Positions 44,245 through 53,808 of a DNA stretch of 64,000 nucleotides are shown one piece after another. The stretch is from NCBI GenBank assembly GCA_963736355.1, contig CAVTOO010000004.1, positions 186,001 to 250,000 on the forward strand. The letters are read 5' to 3'. Each line of letters opens with the position of its first letter. Positions within the stretch are counted from its first letter, which is position 1. The notes under the pieces were generated by a model, which saw only the letters and a program-made list of their open reading frames with translations, did not search any database and had not been told where the DNA came from. Both the position numbers and the translations under genes were made by a program. The stretch is from CAVTOO01 sp963736355. GTDB taxonomy: Bacteria > Pseudomonadota > Alphaproteobacteria > Rhizobiales > Xanthobacteraceae.

Positions 44245-46355
44245 GCAAGCCCGGTCTGCCGACGAGCCTGAAGGACAACCCGTCCCTCAAGCGCTGGGTG
44301 CATTTCCAGGACGATGGAACGGTGCGTGTCGCGACCGGCCGCGTCGAGATGGGGCAGGGCGTGGTCACCGCGATGTGGCAGATCGCGGCCGAGGAACTCG
44401 ACGTGCCGCTGGAGCGCGTGCGCGTTCTGTCGGGCAACACCGATTCAGGTCCGAATGAACTCTACACGGCATCCAGCCAGTCGATCGAAGTCGGCGGCGC
44501 ATCGCTGCGGCTCGCCTGTGCGGAGGTGCGCGCGCGCTCGCTCGACTATCTGGCGCTGCGGCTCAATTGTGCGCGCAGCGAGCTCGACGTACGCGATGGC
44601 GCGTTCACGCTGAACAATGCGCCAACCGGCTACGATTACTGGAAGGTCGCCCCATCGATCGATTGGGAAGCGCCTGCGACGGGCACAGCCATGCCGAAGC
44701 CGGTGTCTGCGCATCGTCTTGTCGGATCGAGCGTGCCGCGCATCGATCTGCCGGCGAAAGTCACCGGTGCGCCGATCTTCGTACACGACATGCGGCCGGC
44801 CAACTTGCTGCATGCGCGCGTGCTGCGTCAGCCCAATCGTGGCGCCAATCTCGTCTCGCTGAACGAAGAGGCGATCCGTCGTGCGGCCCAGGGCGAGATT
44901 TCCTTCGTGCGCATTCACAACTTCGTCGGCATCGTCGGCGAAGATGAAGCCGCCGTGCAGCGCGCCGTGATGGCTGCGCCCAACCATGCCAAATGGGAGG
45001 GCGTGCGCGATCTCGATCCCATCCAGGGCGAAGCGTCATGGATCCGTGACCAGGAAGCCGACGACCGCAGGTTCGGCGCGCCCGAGCAGCAGGCCGAAGG
45101 CCGGCATGTGCAGGCGACGTTCTCCCGCGGATTTCTGTCGCATGCGTCGCTGGCGCCGTCCTGTGCGCTCGCCGAATTCAGGAATGGCCATCTCACGCTC
45201 TGGTCGCACGGGCAGGGTATGCACCCGTTGCGCAATAACGTCGCCGCGGCCCTCGGCATCAGCCCGGACACCGTGTCGGCGCATCATGTGCATGGGGCCG
45301 GCTGCTATGGCCACAATGGCGCTGATGATTGCGCCATGGATGCCGCAATCATCGCCATGCAGATTCCGGATCGCCCGATCCGTGTCTTGTGGACACGCGC
45401 CGACGAATTCGGCTTCGAGCCGCTGTCGTCCGCCACGATGGTGACCGTGCATGCGCATCTCGACGGCAATGGCCGCCCCCACGATTTCACCACGGAGATC
45501 TGGAGCGGCACGCATGGCCAGCGCCCCGGCGTCGGCGGCGCGACCTTGCTGCCGGCCGATGCGCTGCCGAAGCCCCCGCCGCCACGCCAGGCTTTCGACG
45601 TGCCGGAGGATCGCGGTGGTGGCGCCACGCGCAACGGCGTGCCGCTCTACGACATCGCCGCCAAGCGCATGTTGCATCACCTGACCTTGCCGATGCCGGT
45701 GCGGACCTCATCATTGCGCGGCCTGGGAGCCATCATCAATATTTTCGCCATCGAATCCTTCCTGGAGGAACTGGCGGAGATGGCGGGCGAGGATGCCGTC
45801 GATTACCGGCTCTCAATGCTCACGTCCGAACCGCGCGCGGCTCATATTCTGAAGCGTTGCGCCGAACTCGCCGGCTGGAAGAATCGCGGCGAGGCCGCGA
45901 CTGGCTCCGGGCTCGGCATCGCGGTTGCCCGTTACAAGAACATTTCGGCCTATTGTGCGATTGCGGCTCAGGTCGAGGTCGAGGAGCACGTCCGCGTGCG
46001 CAAGATCTGGTGCGTGGCCGACCCCGGCCTCGCCATCAATCCCGACGGTGTCACCAACCAGCTCGAAGGCGGCATCGTGCAGGCGGTGAGCTGGGCGCTG
46101 AAGGAACAAGTCCAGCTCGGCGGCGACGGCGTACGTTCGCGCGACTGGGAGAGCTACCCGGTGATCCGTTTCAGCGAAGTGCCGGAGATCGTCACCGAGC
46201 TGATCGATGCCCGCGAACACCCGCCGCTCGGTGTCGGCGAATGCGTGATCGGCCCAACCATCGCCGCCATCGGCAACGCCGTCTATCACGCGCTTGGCGC
46301 ACGCGTGCGCGACCTGCCGCTGACGCGAGACCGCATCATGGCGGCCCTGAGCTAA
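44241..46355 (+). CDS. Molybdopterin-binding large subunit (isoquinoline 1-oxidoreductase/aldehyde dehydrogenase-like)
   Basis: A 704-residue Mo-cytosine-dinucleotide hydroxylase subunit of the IorB type. Marks: GRVEMGQGVVTAMWQIAAEEL near residue 34, STSS-like substrate loop YTASSQSIEVGGASL, the Mo-binding VHGAGCYGHNGADDCAMDAA region and C-terminal LGVGECVIGPTIAAIGNAV with the catalytic Glu near the end. No twin-arginine signal is visible at the N-terminus. There is no FAD subunit and no cytochrome gene beside it, so the final electron acceptor is not evident. Substrate may be an N-heterocycle or an aldehyde. Confidence 0.88.
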   Translation: MSKPGLPTSLKDNPSLKRWVHFQDDGTVRVATGRVEMGQGVVTAMWQIAAEELDVPLERVRVLSGNTDSGPNELYTASSQSIEVGGASLRLACAEVRARSLDYLALRLNCARSELDVRDGAFTLNNAPTGYDYWKVAPSIDWEAPATGTAMPKPVSAHRLVGSSVPRIDLPAKVTGAPIFVHDMRPANLLHARVLRQPNRGANLVSLNEEAIRRAAQGEISFVRIHNFVGIVGEDEAAVQRAVMAAPNHAKWEGVRDLDPIQGEASWIRDQEADDRRFGAPEQQAEGRHVQATFSRGFLSHASLAPSCALAEFRNGHLTLWSHGQGMHPLRNNVAAALGISPDTVSAHHVHGAGCYGHNGADDCAMDAAIIAMQIPDRPIRVLWTRADEFGFEPLSSATMVTVHAHLDGNGRPHDFTTEIWSGTHGQRPGVGGATLLPADALPKPPPPRQAFDVPEDRGGGATRNGVPLYDIAAKRMLHHLTLPMPVRTSSLRGLGAIINIFAIESFLEELAEMAGEDAVDYRLSMLTSEPRAAHILKRCAELAGWKNRGEAATGSGLGIAVARYKNISAYCAIAAQVEVEEHVRVRKIWCVADPGLAINPDGVTNQLEGGIVQAVSWALKEQVQLGGDGVRSRDWESYPVIRFSEVPEIVTELIDAREHPPLGVGECVIGPTIAAIGNAVYHALGARVRDLPLTRDRIMAALS

Positions 46356-46368
46356 ACGCACTGCAGCG

Positions 46369-46402
46369 CAGCCCTCACTTCTCCGAAAGGGGAAGGTGAG
46401 GG
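46369..46402. repeat. Imperfect palindrome of the CCCTCAC...GTGAGGG type
   Basis: gccctcacttctcc, a gaaa loop, and ggggaaggtgagggc pair with one bulge. It lies directly after the large-subunit stop and 75 bases before the aldolase. It resembles mobile-type intergenic palindromes of rhizobia more than a terminator, since no T-run follows. Confidence 0.6.
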
Positions 46403-46475
46403 CGCTTGCGCCAGTCCTTGGCCGCTGTAGAATCGGCCATCTTCCCTTCCGTCAGAACCTCCAAAGGACATCGCC

Positions 46476-47249
46476 ATGGATCTTCCGCGCAATCGCTTCA
46501 AGCACGCGCTCGCCAAGGGCGAACTGCAGATCGGGATCTGGGCCGGTATGTGCTCGCCGATTGCGGCCGAGATTCTTGTCGATTCCAATTATGACTGGAT
46601 CGTCGTCGATGGCGAGCACTCGCCGAATACGCTCGACAGCCTGCTCGCGCAGCTGCAGGTTTTTGCGCGCGGGACGGGCGAAGCGGTGGTGCGCACGCCC
46701 TGGAACGACATGGTGATGACCAAGCTGGTGCTCGACATCGGGGCCACCACTCTGCTGTTGCCTTACGTGCAGAACGCCGAGGAGGCCAAGCGCGCGGTCG
46801 ATGCGGTGCGTTATCCGCCGCGCGGCAACCGTGGCGCGGCCGGCTCCACGCGTGCCAGCCGCTTTGGCCGTATCAAGAATTACTTCGCTGATGCCGACAA
46901 GGAAATCTGCGTGCTGGTGCAGGCGGAAACCAAGGATGCCGTCGACCAGATCGAGAAGATGGGCGCGGTCGACGGTGTCGACGGCATTTTCGTCGGCCCG
47001 AATGATCTGTCGGCTTCCATCGGGCATCTGGGCAATCGCATGCATCCCGATGTGCAGGGTCTGATCGTGACTGCGCAGAAGCGCATCAAGGCGACCGGCA
47101 AAGCCTCGGGCATTCTCGCTTCGAGCGAGGAAGAAGCGCAGCGCTATATCGACCTCGGCTACACCTTCGTCGCGGTGGGTTCCGACTACGGCCTCTATAC
47201 AAAGGCCGTCGACGCGCTTGCGCAGCGCTTCGGGCGCGGGCCGAAATAG
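46476..47249 (+). CDS. HpcH/HpaI aldolase family protein
   Basis: A 257-residue class II aldolase close to 4-hydroxy-2-oxoheptanedioate/2-keto-3-deoxy-rhamnonate aldolases. It shows LQIGIWAGMCSPIAAEI, the metal-ligand strand YDWIVVDGEHSPN near residue 40, the active-site Arg/His region VVRTPWND, the GAAGSTRASRFGR loop and IFVGPNDLSASIGH. Length and motifs are complete. It may follow the molybdenum hydroxylase in one transcript. Distinct in sequence from the aldolase at 1932. Confidence 0.88.
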   Translation: MDLPRNRFKHALAKGELQIGIWAGMCSPIAAEILVDSNYDWIVVDGEHSPNTLDSLLAQLQVFARGTGEAVVRTPWNDMVMTKLVLDIGATTLLLPYVQNAEEAKRAVDAVRYPPRGNRGAAGSTRASRFGRIKNYFADADKEICVLVQAETKDAVDQIEKMGAVDGVDGIFVGPNDLSASIGHLGNRMHPDVQGLIVTAQKRIKATGKASGILASSEEEAQRYIDLGYTFVAVGSDYGLYTKAVDALAQRFGRGPK

Positions 47250-47420
47250 GCGCCCCGGCGCCCCTTCAGTGCCGTCATTGTCGTTAACGAGCACCGTGCC
47301 ATGCGCCGTGTGCCTGCGGAGTTGTTCGCTGCGCATGGCAGTCGCGAAATTAAGCTTGAGCGTTGACGTTACTAGGCAAATCGCTTTGACCGCCTCATGG
47401 TGCGATGCAAGAAAAAGCGC

Positions 47421-47488
47421 GGGCAGGTCCCCTGCCCACGGCGGGACAAGGCCGTCGGTGCGTACTGAGTAAGCCGGCGGTCTTGTCC
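47421..47488. ncRNA. Two consecutive strong hairpins in a gene-free region (candidate structured RNA)
   Basis: The 366-base gap 47250-47615 holds no gene but has two adjacent hairpins: 47421-47437 (gggcagg/cctgccc) and 47444-47488 (ggacaaggccgtcgg with ccggcggtcttgtcc, 15-bp stem with two imperfect pairs and a 15-base loop). No T-run follows, so they are not an obvious terminator. Orientation and function unknown. The rest of the gap shows nothing recognisable. Confidence 0.3.
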
Positions 47489-47615
47489 TTCACCGTGATC
47501 CCCCCGGTCGGTTGGAACTCATTTCACGATACGACGTTGTGGATAGTCGCGTAGCGGACCTACCGCTGCGCCCAACCGGTTGTAGGTTGCCCACGGAATG
47601 CAGGAGTGAGTCGCG

Positions 47616-47867
47616 TTGAGTTTTCGAAAAGTTGCACCGGCGTGGAAGGTCGTGGTCGAGCAGCGTTTTTATACGCCCGAGGCCAGAAGCGCCGACGATA
47701 ATGAGTCTGAGTTTGTGTCCGAGCGCGATGCCAAGGCGTTCGCACGTAGGCTTTTTGCCAATGGCAGCCTCGTTCGCGCCGAGCGCATTGATGACGGCGA
47801 GACCATCAAGTCCACGCAGATCGCCGCCTGGATCATCGGCACCCCGCGCGAGCAGTGGCCGGAATAA
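47616..47867 (+). CDS. Small hypothetical protein
   Basis: An 83-residue product that I do not recognise. It starts at TTG 47616 with aggag 9 bases upstream. Composition is mixed alpha/beta (WKVVVEQRFYTPE, then an acidic DDNESEFVSERDAKAFARRLF helix and a final IAAWIIGTPREQWPE), with no signal peptide or membrane segment. The ribosome site and amphipathic pattern support a real gene. It faces the HemS/ChuX-like gene, 15 bases away. Confidence 0.55.
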   Translation: MSFRKVAPAWKVVVEQRFYTPEARSADDNESEFVSERDAKAFARRLFANGSLVRAERIDDGETIKSTQIAAWIIGTPREQWPE

Positions 47868-47882
47868 TCCCGTTATTCTTTC

Positions 47883-48606
47883 CTATGCGAAATTACGGAA
47901 CACGCCGCGCGGACCGCGCAGCGTCAGGCCTGTCTCTGTGCCGGCCAGATCAAGTGCGCGCAGCGCCAGCTGACCGTCTGCATCGGACGCGCGCCAGCCG
48001 CTGATCGTGCCGGCGCGCAGATGCAGGTGAAAATCGCTGGTGATGATGTTGCCGAATCCCATCGCCGGCGAAATCTTCTCCACGACGCCGTACCAGCTCT
48101 GCGTGATACCGGCGCGGTTCAGTTCGATAGTGACCGGCGCCGCCGCCGCAACCGCTTCCTGAAACGGCACGAAACCGGGATCCCTGTCGTCCAGATTCTC
48201 CTGCGTCGGCTTGCGCTCCTCCTTCTCGCGTTCCGCGACTGCGATGCCCTCAAGCGAAGCTAACCCCGCGTCGAACGGATCGAGCCCGTCGAGACCGTAG
48301 ACGCTGAACAGCGATTTCGGCTTGTGCCGACATGAAGTCGATCCGCGGCAGTACCTTGTCTTTCATCTTCATGGTGCGGTCGGCAACGATAGTCGCGATC
48401 GTTGATGGATCGATTGTGGCGTCGTGCGCTGCGCCATGGCATCGGATCGAGGAACGAACGGGCGTGACGAATTCCACGGCGCCGATGCGTTCATGCGTTA
48501 CGCCGTCCTGGCGCACGACGATCATGAGTTTTCCGATAGCGGGCAGGCAGGACAGTACCTTGAGCGGATCGGCTGAAAACTTCTCGTGGTCAGGTCTGGC
48601 GGTCAC
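47883..48606 (-). CDS. Probable haem-utilisation protein, HemS/ChuX-like fold, frameshift near 48316
   Basis: About 241 residues from GTG 48606 after repair. The N-terminal part (VLSCLPAIGKLMIVVRQDGVTHERIG) follows the HemS/HmuS repeat pattern in which a short helix precedes an IGxVxxIxRNxxxVHExxG strand, and LPRIDFMSAQAEKSLFSVYG fits the later FFD strand. A GA unit lost near 48316 (tttc to ttctc on the plus strand) rejoins the two halves. The assignment rests on weak motif resemblance and on the divergent haem-type TonB receptor next door. Alternative: an unrelated two-domain beta protein. Confidence 0.45.
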
Positions 48607-48982
48607 AATGGTCCCCGAATGGCGGAACGCGTCACGCCACGGGCCTTAAGCAGGGGCGGCGACGTCGTCTGTGAGGGCGTTATGTCATCGCAGCAGCGGA
48701 CCACGAATTAAAACAGTTCAAATGTGCGGCCGGGTTTGATCGATTCAAATCTGCCGCGCCAAACGATGTGTCATCGACAACCTCGCATTCCCGACAGAAC
48801 AGAAACTCGCTGCTGCGTACTGAAGCGATGATTTGCATTCTTGCAAAAGGACGTCAGTTTGTGCGCGTTCTAAGTTTCTTTCTGAATGGAGACGTTACAA
48901 ATTGAATCCACGCATGCAGCGTTAGACTCATCGAGGTGCGAAAACGAAAAGCCCCATCAGTGTTTATTGTGGGGCAAAAGTT
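48607..48982. other. Divergent intergenic region before the TonB receptor
   Basis: About 375 bases without a gene, shared by the HemS/ChuX-like gene and the receptor. AT content rises around 48840-48960. A ttctaag/ttctgaa pair near 48868-48886 is faintly like rhizobial iron-control elements but is not an inverted repeat; I do not call a Fur, Irr or RirA box. Confidence 0.3.
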
Positions 48983-51291
48983 ATGAACGGTTCGTTCCGC
49001 GCGCCTCGTGCGCTTCGTGTCTTGGTTGGTGCAAGTCTGGCGGGAACGAGGCCTGCTGGTCCTTCAGGCGCCGTTTGAAAAACCCGCCTACGCGCAAGAC
49101 GCTCAGTATCCGGCACCCGAAACGCTCGATCCGATCACGATCTATGCCACGCGTGAAGCTAGGCGTCTGCTCGACGTGCCGCAGACAGTGACGGTCATCA
49201 CCCGCCAGGAGCTCGAAAAGCGCATGGTGCGCGATATTCAGGATCTCGTGCGCTATGAGCCGGGCGTCACGGTGTCGAAGACCACATCGTCGGTTGATCC
49301 ATGGAGCAACAATCAGGGCTTCACCATCCGCGGCGTGTCCGGCAACCGTGTCCAGATGCAGGTTGATGGTACGCGTGTCATCGAGGGCATCGTCGATGGC
49401 AATCGCGACTTCGTCAACATGTCGAACCTCAAGGCGGTGGAAATCATCCGCGGGCCGGCCGGCGTGATGTGGGGCGCCGATGCGCTCGGCGGTCTCGTCG
49501 CCTTCGTCACCAAGGACCCGGAAGACTATCTCAAGGGTCGCAATTTCGGTGGACAGGTCGGGACGTACTACGACAGCTACGACAAGAGCTTCTACAAGAG
49601 CGCTGCCGTGGCCGCGCGCTTTGGCCAGTTCTCGGCTCTGGTCAATGTATCACAGCGCAGCTTCAACGAAGGCACGCTGAGCAAAGCGCGTGCGGATGGC
49701 GGCATCTGGGGATGCCCGCGTAATCCGCAGGCGATCCGCTGCAACGAGCTCAATCCGCTCGACGGCAACGACTACGACATCCTCACTAAGCTCGTGTGGA
49801 CGCCGGATGCCGAGCACGAAGTCAAGCTGACGGGTGAGTATGTCGCCAAGCACTCGGAAGTGGATCAGAAGCACGACCTCGGGCCGTCAACCAGCCCGGC
49901 GGGCAGCTTCAATCTCAGTCATCTGCGCGATCAGGATCAGAACCGCGTGCGCGGGACGCTGTCGCACAAGTACACCCCCAATCTGGGATGGATCGATGCG
50001 GTGCGCTGGCAGGTGTCTTACAATCCGTTCAAGCGTGAAACGAACAGCGTGCGCCGCTATCGCTCCTCGACAAACAACCAGGTGCAGGTCGATGCGTTCC
50101 TCGACTATCAGGAAAGGTTTTACGAAGGCGACCTGCAGCTTAATTCGTCGTTCACGTCGTTCGGCGTGCTGCACAAGCTGACCTACGGCGCATACTACAG
50201 CATCGCGGAGACAGACTACGTGCGCCGCGATACAACCACTGATTTCACAGCCGGCACGGTAGCCGTCGCCAATGCCGGTGGGTTCAATTTCGCCGATGCC
50301 ACGACGAAGCGCGCGGACGCCTTCTTCAAGGACGAGATGAATTTCCTCGGTGGACGCATCCAGGTCACACCGGGTGTTCGCTATGCGACCTATTCGCTCG
50401 ATCCGCGGCCCAACCAATATTACAAGTCCTTGCCGGGCAAGGAGCCGCGCCCGATCGACAGCCAGAATCTGGTGTCGGAGGTCTCGACCACGCTTCACCT
50501 GAACGATCGTTACTCCACATATTTCCGCTTCGCCGAAGGCTTCAAGATGCCGACGTCCCAGCAGCTCTTTACCTCTCTTCCGAACGGTGGCGGCGCGGGC
50601 TCAGATCTGGTTCCCAATCCGGATCTGAAGCCAGAAGTCGGTTGAAAGCTATGAGATCGGCCTGCGCGGCAAGTTCAATGACGGGTTCTTCTCCGTGGCC
50701 GTTTTCAAGTCCGATTATACGAACTTTATCCAGAACTTCGTTTTGGTTCCCAGCGTCACGATCCCAGGCAACTTTGACTACACCTACATGAACCTGAGCA
50801 GGGTCAATCTGTGGGGCGTGGAAGTCGCGGGCGAGTACAAGTTCAACGACAACTGGAGCGTGAACGTCACAGCGAGCTGGGTGGACGGGACGCAGGTGGC
50901 GAGCGCGGGTGCCGCCGAGACCAAGTTCGACGGTACGACGCCCATCACCATCATCTCGGCGTTGCGCTACCTCGATACATCGACCGGCCTCGACGCGCAG
51001 CTCATTGGCACCTTTGCCGACCAGGCCGGCAATCGCAGCAGTGCGACGCTGTTCCGCGCGCCGAGCTATGCGGTCTACGACGCGCTGTTGTCGTGGAAGC
51101 CGAAGGCCGCTCCCGGCCTGACGCTGAATGTGTCAGTCCTCAACCTGCTCGACGCACGCTACTTCCGCTCGCTCAACGGTGCGACAACCTATCAGATCTC
51201 TCCCGCAGCGTCGGTGAGAGTTGCAAACCCCCTCGAACTGCAAACAGCACCGGGCCGCACCTTCAAGGTCGGCGCCAATTACGAGTTCTGA
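48983..51291 (+). CDS. TonB-dependent outer-membrane receptor, haem/haemoglobin type, two frameshifts
   Basis: Outer-membrane receptor of about 768 residues. With an AG unit restored near 49047 the N-terminus becomes a signal peptide ending KPAYAQ. Then come a TonB-box-like LDPITIYATR, the plug domain (VTVITRQELEKRMVRDIQDLVRYEPG, IRGVSGNRVQMQVDG, RGPAGVMWGADALGG) and a beta barrel ending NYEF with the terminal Phe. The plug sequence matches the haemoglobin/transferrin/lactoferrin receptor subgroup. A TC unit lost near 50637 (gtctcggttg to gtcggttg) splits the barrel. An ABC protein follows after 69 bases, probably one operon. Confidence 0.87.
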
Positions 51292-51360
51292 CCTCGTCTG
51301 CGATGCGGCCGGATGCCCACGGCCGCATCGCTCTATGCCGGGCGGAGTTGAGAGGCGACC

Positions 51361-53127
51361 ATGCGCGCGACGCTGAAGCAGATCTGGCGATTTCTCGTCA
51401 TCGCCAATGCCGGGCCGGGCAAATGGATCTCGCTCGGTCTTCTCGCGCTCATCGTGGCGCTGAAGCTGATCGGCATTCAGGTTGGCGTCCGGATGATCAC
51501 CTGGTACGCCGATTTCTATAACGCGCTGCAGAAGCTCGACATGCAGGTCGCGACGAAGCAGGCCGGCGTATTCTTTCTGCTGGCCGGGTGCTCGGCCGGG
51601 CTTTATCTCGCCGGAAAATATCTGCGCCAGCATCTCAATATCCGCTGGCGTCGGCGGCTGACTGAGGTTCTGACCGATCGCTGGCTATCGAGCAAGGCCT
51701 ACTGGATGCTGCATCCCAGCCTGTCGAAGCCCGGCGTGGAAGGTGGCCCAGTTGTGGATAATCCGGATCAGCGCATCGCGGAGGACTGTAACATCTTCGT
51801 CGAGTTCATCCTCGGTACTGATAGCGACATGCGCAACGGCGTGCTCGATTTCGTCGTCAGCCTGGTGGGGCTTGTCACTTTCGCCACCGTCTTGTGGAAC
51901 CTGTCGACATTCCCATTGTCCTTTGGCGCCTTCGGCTACGACATCGAAATTCCGCGTTACATGATCCTGGCCGCGCCGGTTTATGTCGTAGTCTCGACAG
52001 GCATCGCGCATCTGCTGGGGCGTCCGCTGCCGGGCCTGCTCGCCGAGCAGCAGAAGCGCGAGGCGGATTTCCGCTTCAGCCTGATGCGTCTGCGCGAGAA
52101 TGCCGGTGCCGTCGCCTTGCACGGCGGCGAGAAAGTCGAGCACGGCATCATCGATGGTCGCTTCGAGGCGCTGGTGCGAATCTGGAAGCGCGTCATCAAT
52201 CGCGAACTGATCTTCGGCCTGTTCCAGCGGCCCTATTTCCAGACCGTGCTACGCATTCCGATGTTCATTGCGCTGCCGGCCTTTCTGGCCGGACACATCA
52301 CGCTCGGCGGGCTGATGCAGGTGTCGCAGGCATTCTCTAATGTCGTCGTGTCGATCTCGTGGTTCATCTTCAACTACAAATTCATCTCCGATCTCGCGGC
52401 GACCACAAAGCGCCTTCAGGTATTCCTCGATGCGGCCGAAGGTCAGGCCGAGCGCGCGCCTGTTGTGACGCAAACGGTGTCGGCCGACGGTACGATCCGG
52501 ATCAGGGATTTTCTCCTGCATGCGCCCGACGGCCGCGAATTGTTGCAGATCCCGAATCTTGATCTGGCGCCCGGTCGACATGTCTGGCTCAGCGGACCTT
52601 CGGGGCTGGGCAAGAGCACGCTGATCAAGGCGCTTGCCGGCCTGTGGCCCTATGCCAGCGGCGACATCGAAACACCGCAGAAGACCATGTTCATGCCGCA
52701 GCAGGTCTATCTGCCGCTCGGCTCGCTTGCTGCCGCCGCCGCCTATCCGGCGGATAGCGCGACCGTGCCGTCTGAAACGCTCGATGCCATGCTGGGCCAC
52801 GTCGACCTGGCCAACCGCAACAGCGTGGATGAAGGCGCCGGCGGATTGTCGATCGGCGAACAGCAGCGCCTTGCCATGATCCGCATTCTCGCCGCCGAGC
52901 CAGACTGGGTTTTCATCGACGAGGGCACCAGCGCGCTCGATCTCGAGTCCGAGAATGCCATTCTCGCGACGCTGGCACGGCTCCTGCCGCGCACGACCTT
53001 CGTGATGGTCGCGCATCGCGAGCCGCGCGGGCTTGGTCCGCTGCAGCGGGTCGAATTGCAGCGCGTGCAGTTGCGTGCGACAGGCTGGATCACGCCTTAT
53101 CAACGCGGGAATACCGCGGTGGTTTAA
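51361..53127 (+). CDS. ABC transporter permease/ATPase, SbmA/BacA-like (ABCD/YddA family)
   Basis: A 588-residue fused protein: a SbmA/BacA-like membrane domain (about 1-340, with WYADFYNALQKLD and the conserved NPDQRIAEDCN loop) and an ATPase with Walker A GPSGLGKST, signature LSIGEQQR and Walker B WVFIDEGTSALD. Relatives import cobalamin, peptides or very-long-chain lipids, or act in B12 uptake (Rv1819c). The reading frame is undamaged. Placed directly after a haem-type TonB receptor, it could be the inner-membrane step for the same ligand without a periplasmic binding protein (inference). Confidence 0.88.
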   Translation: MRATLKQIWRFLVIANAGPGKWISLGLLALIVALKLIGIQVGVRMITWYADFYNALQKLDMQVATKQAGVFFLLAGCSAGLYLAGKYLRQHLNIRWRRRLTEVLTDRWLSSKAYWMLHPSLSKPGVEGGPVVDNPDQRIAEDCNIFVEFILGTDSDMRNGVLDFVVSLVGLVTFATVLWNLSTFPLSFGAFGYDIEIPRYMILAAPVYVVVSTGIAHLLGRPLPGLLAEQQKREADFRFSLMRLRENAGAVALHGGEKVEHGIIDGRFEALVRIWKRVINRELIFGLFQRPYFQTVLRIPMFIALPAFLAGHITLGGLMQVSQAFSNVVVSISWFIFNYKFISDLAATTKRLQVFLDAAEGQAERAPVVTQTVSADGTIRIRDFLLHAPDGRELLQIPNLDLAPGRHVWLSGPSGLGKSTLIKALAGLWPYASGDIETPQKTMFMPQQVYLPLGSLAAAAAYPADSATVPSETLDAMLGHVDLANRNSVDEGAGGLSIGEQQRLAMIRILAAEPDWVFIDEGTSALDLESENAILATLARLLPRTTFVMVAHREPRGLGPLQRVELQRVQLRATGWITPYQRGNTAVV

Positions 53128-53161
53128 CTCGACGAGCGCAGGGCAGTTATTTCGGCCGCCC

Positions 53162-53792
53162 ATGATCAGGCAGCTTCGCGATTTTCGATTTTGACGCGAC
53201 TCTCGCGGATAGCGAGCGGTGGATCGCTGGCGTCTTCAATGAAATCGCCCGGCAATATGGTTTCCGCGAGATCACGGATCAGGAGCGCGAGGCGCTGCGT
53301 GGCCGCTCGAGCCGCGAGATCGTCAAGGCGCTCGGCGTGCCGATGTGGAAGATGCCGCTGATCGCGCGCGGCGTGCGCCGCATCGCGGCGCGCGACATCG
53401 ACCAGATCCGTTTGTTTCCGTGGGTGCCGGAAATCTTCGAAGGCCTGCAGCGGCAGGGCACGGCCATCGCCATCGTCACCTCAAACTCCGAAGCCAATGT
53501 GCGGCGCGTGCTGGGGCCCGATCTGGCTGCGCTGGTGCAGTACTACGGCACCGGCGCGTCGCTGTTCGGGAAAGCCGCCAAGATCAGACGCGTCATTCGC
53601 GCCAGCGGCATGGCGAAGGATCGTGTCGCATCCATCGGCGATGAAGTCCGCGACATCGACGCCGCCCGCGCCGCCGGCATCGCCAGCCTCGCGGTCACCT
53701 GGGGCATTGCGACGGAGCCCGCGCTTGCAGCCGCCAATCCGACGCGACTGATCCACAAGCCGCACGAATTGCTGGCGTGGTTTGGCGGTTAA
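53162..53792 (+). CDS. HAD-superfamily phosphatase (phosphoglycolate-phosphatase-like), frameshift near 53172
   Basis: About 210 residues. A GC unit missing near 53172 (ggcagc to ggcgcagc) separates the ATG at 53162 from the body; restored, the N-terminus reads MIRRSFAIFDFDATLADS, giving HAD motif I (DFDATLADS, with Ala where Gly is usual). Motif II is VTSN, the Lys motif lies in FGKAAKIRRVI and motif IV is SIGDEVRDIDAARAAG. All catalytic residues are present. It follows the ABC gene by 34 bases. Substrate unknown. Confidence 0.85.
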
Positions 53793-53808
53793 ATGAAGTG
53801 CGGGCGTG

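Noticed and set aside
47421..47437. Rho-independent terminator of the aldolase gene
   Set aside because: It is about 170 bases past the stop and has no T-run.
48860..48890. Iron-responsive (Fur/Irr/RirA) box before the TonB receptor
   Set aside because: The ttctaag/ttctgaa words are not an inverted repeat and do not match a known box well enough.
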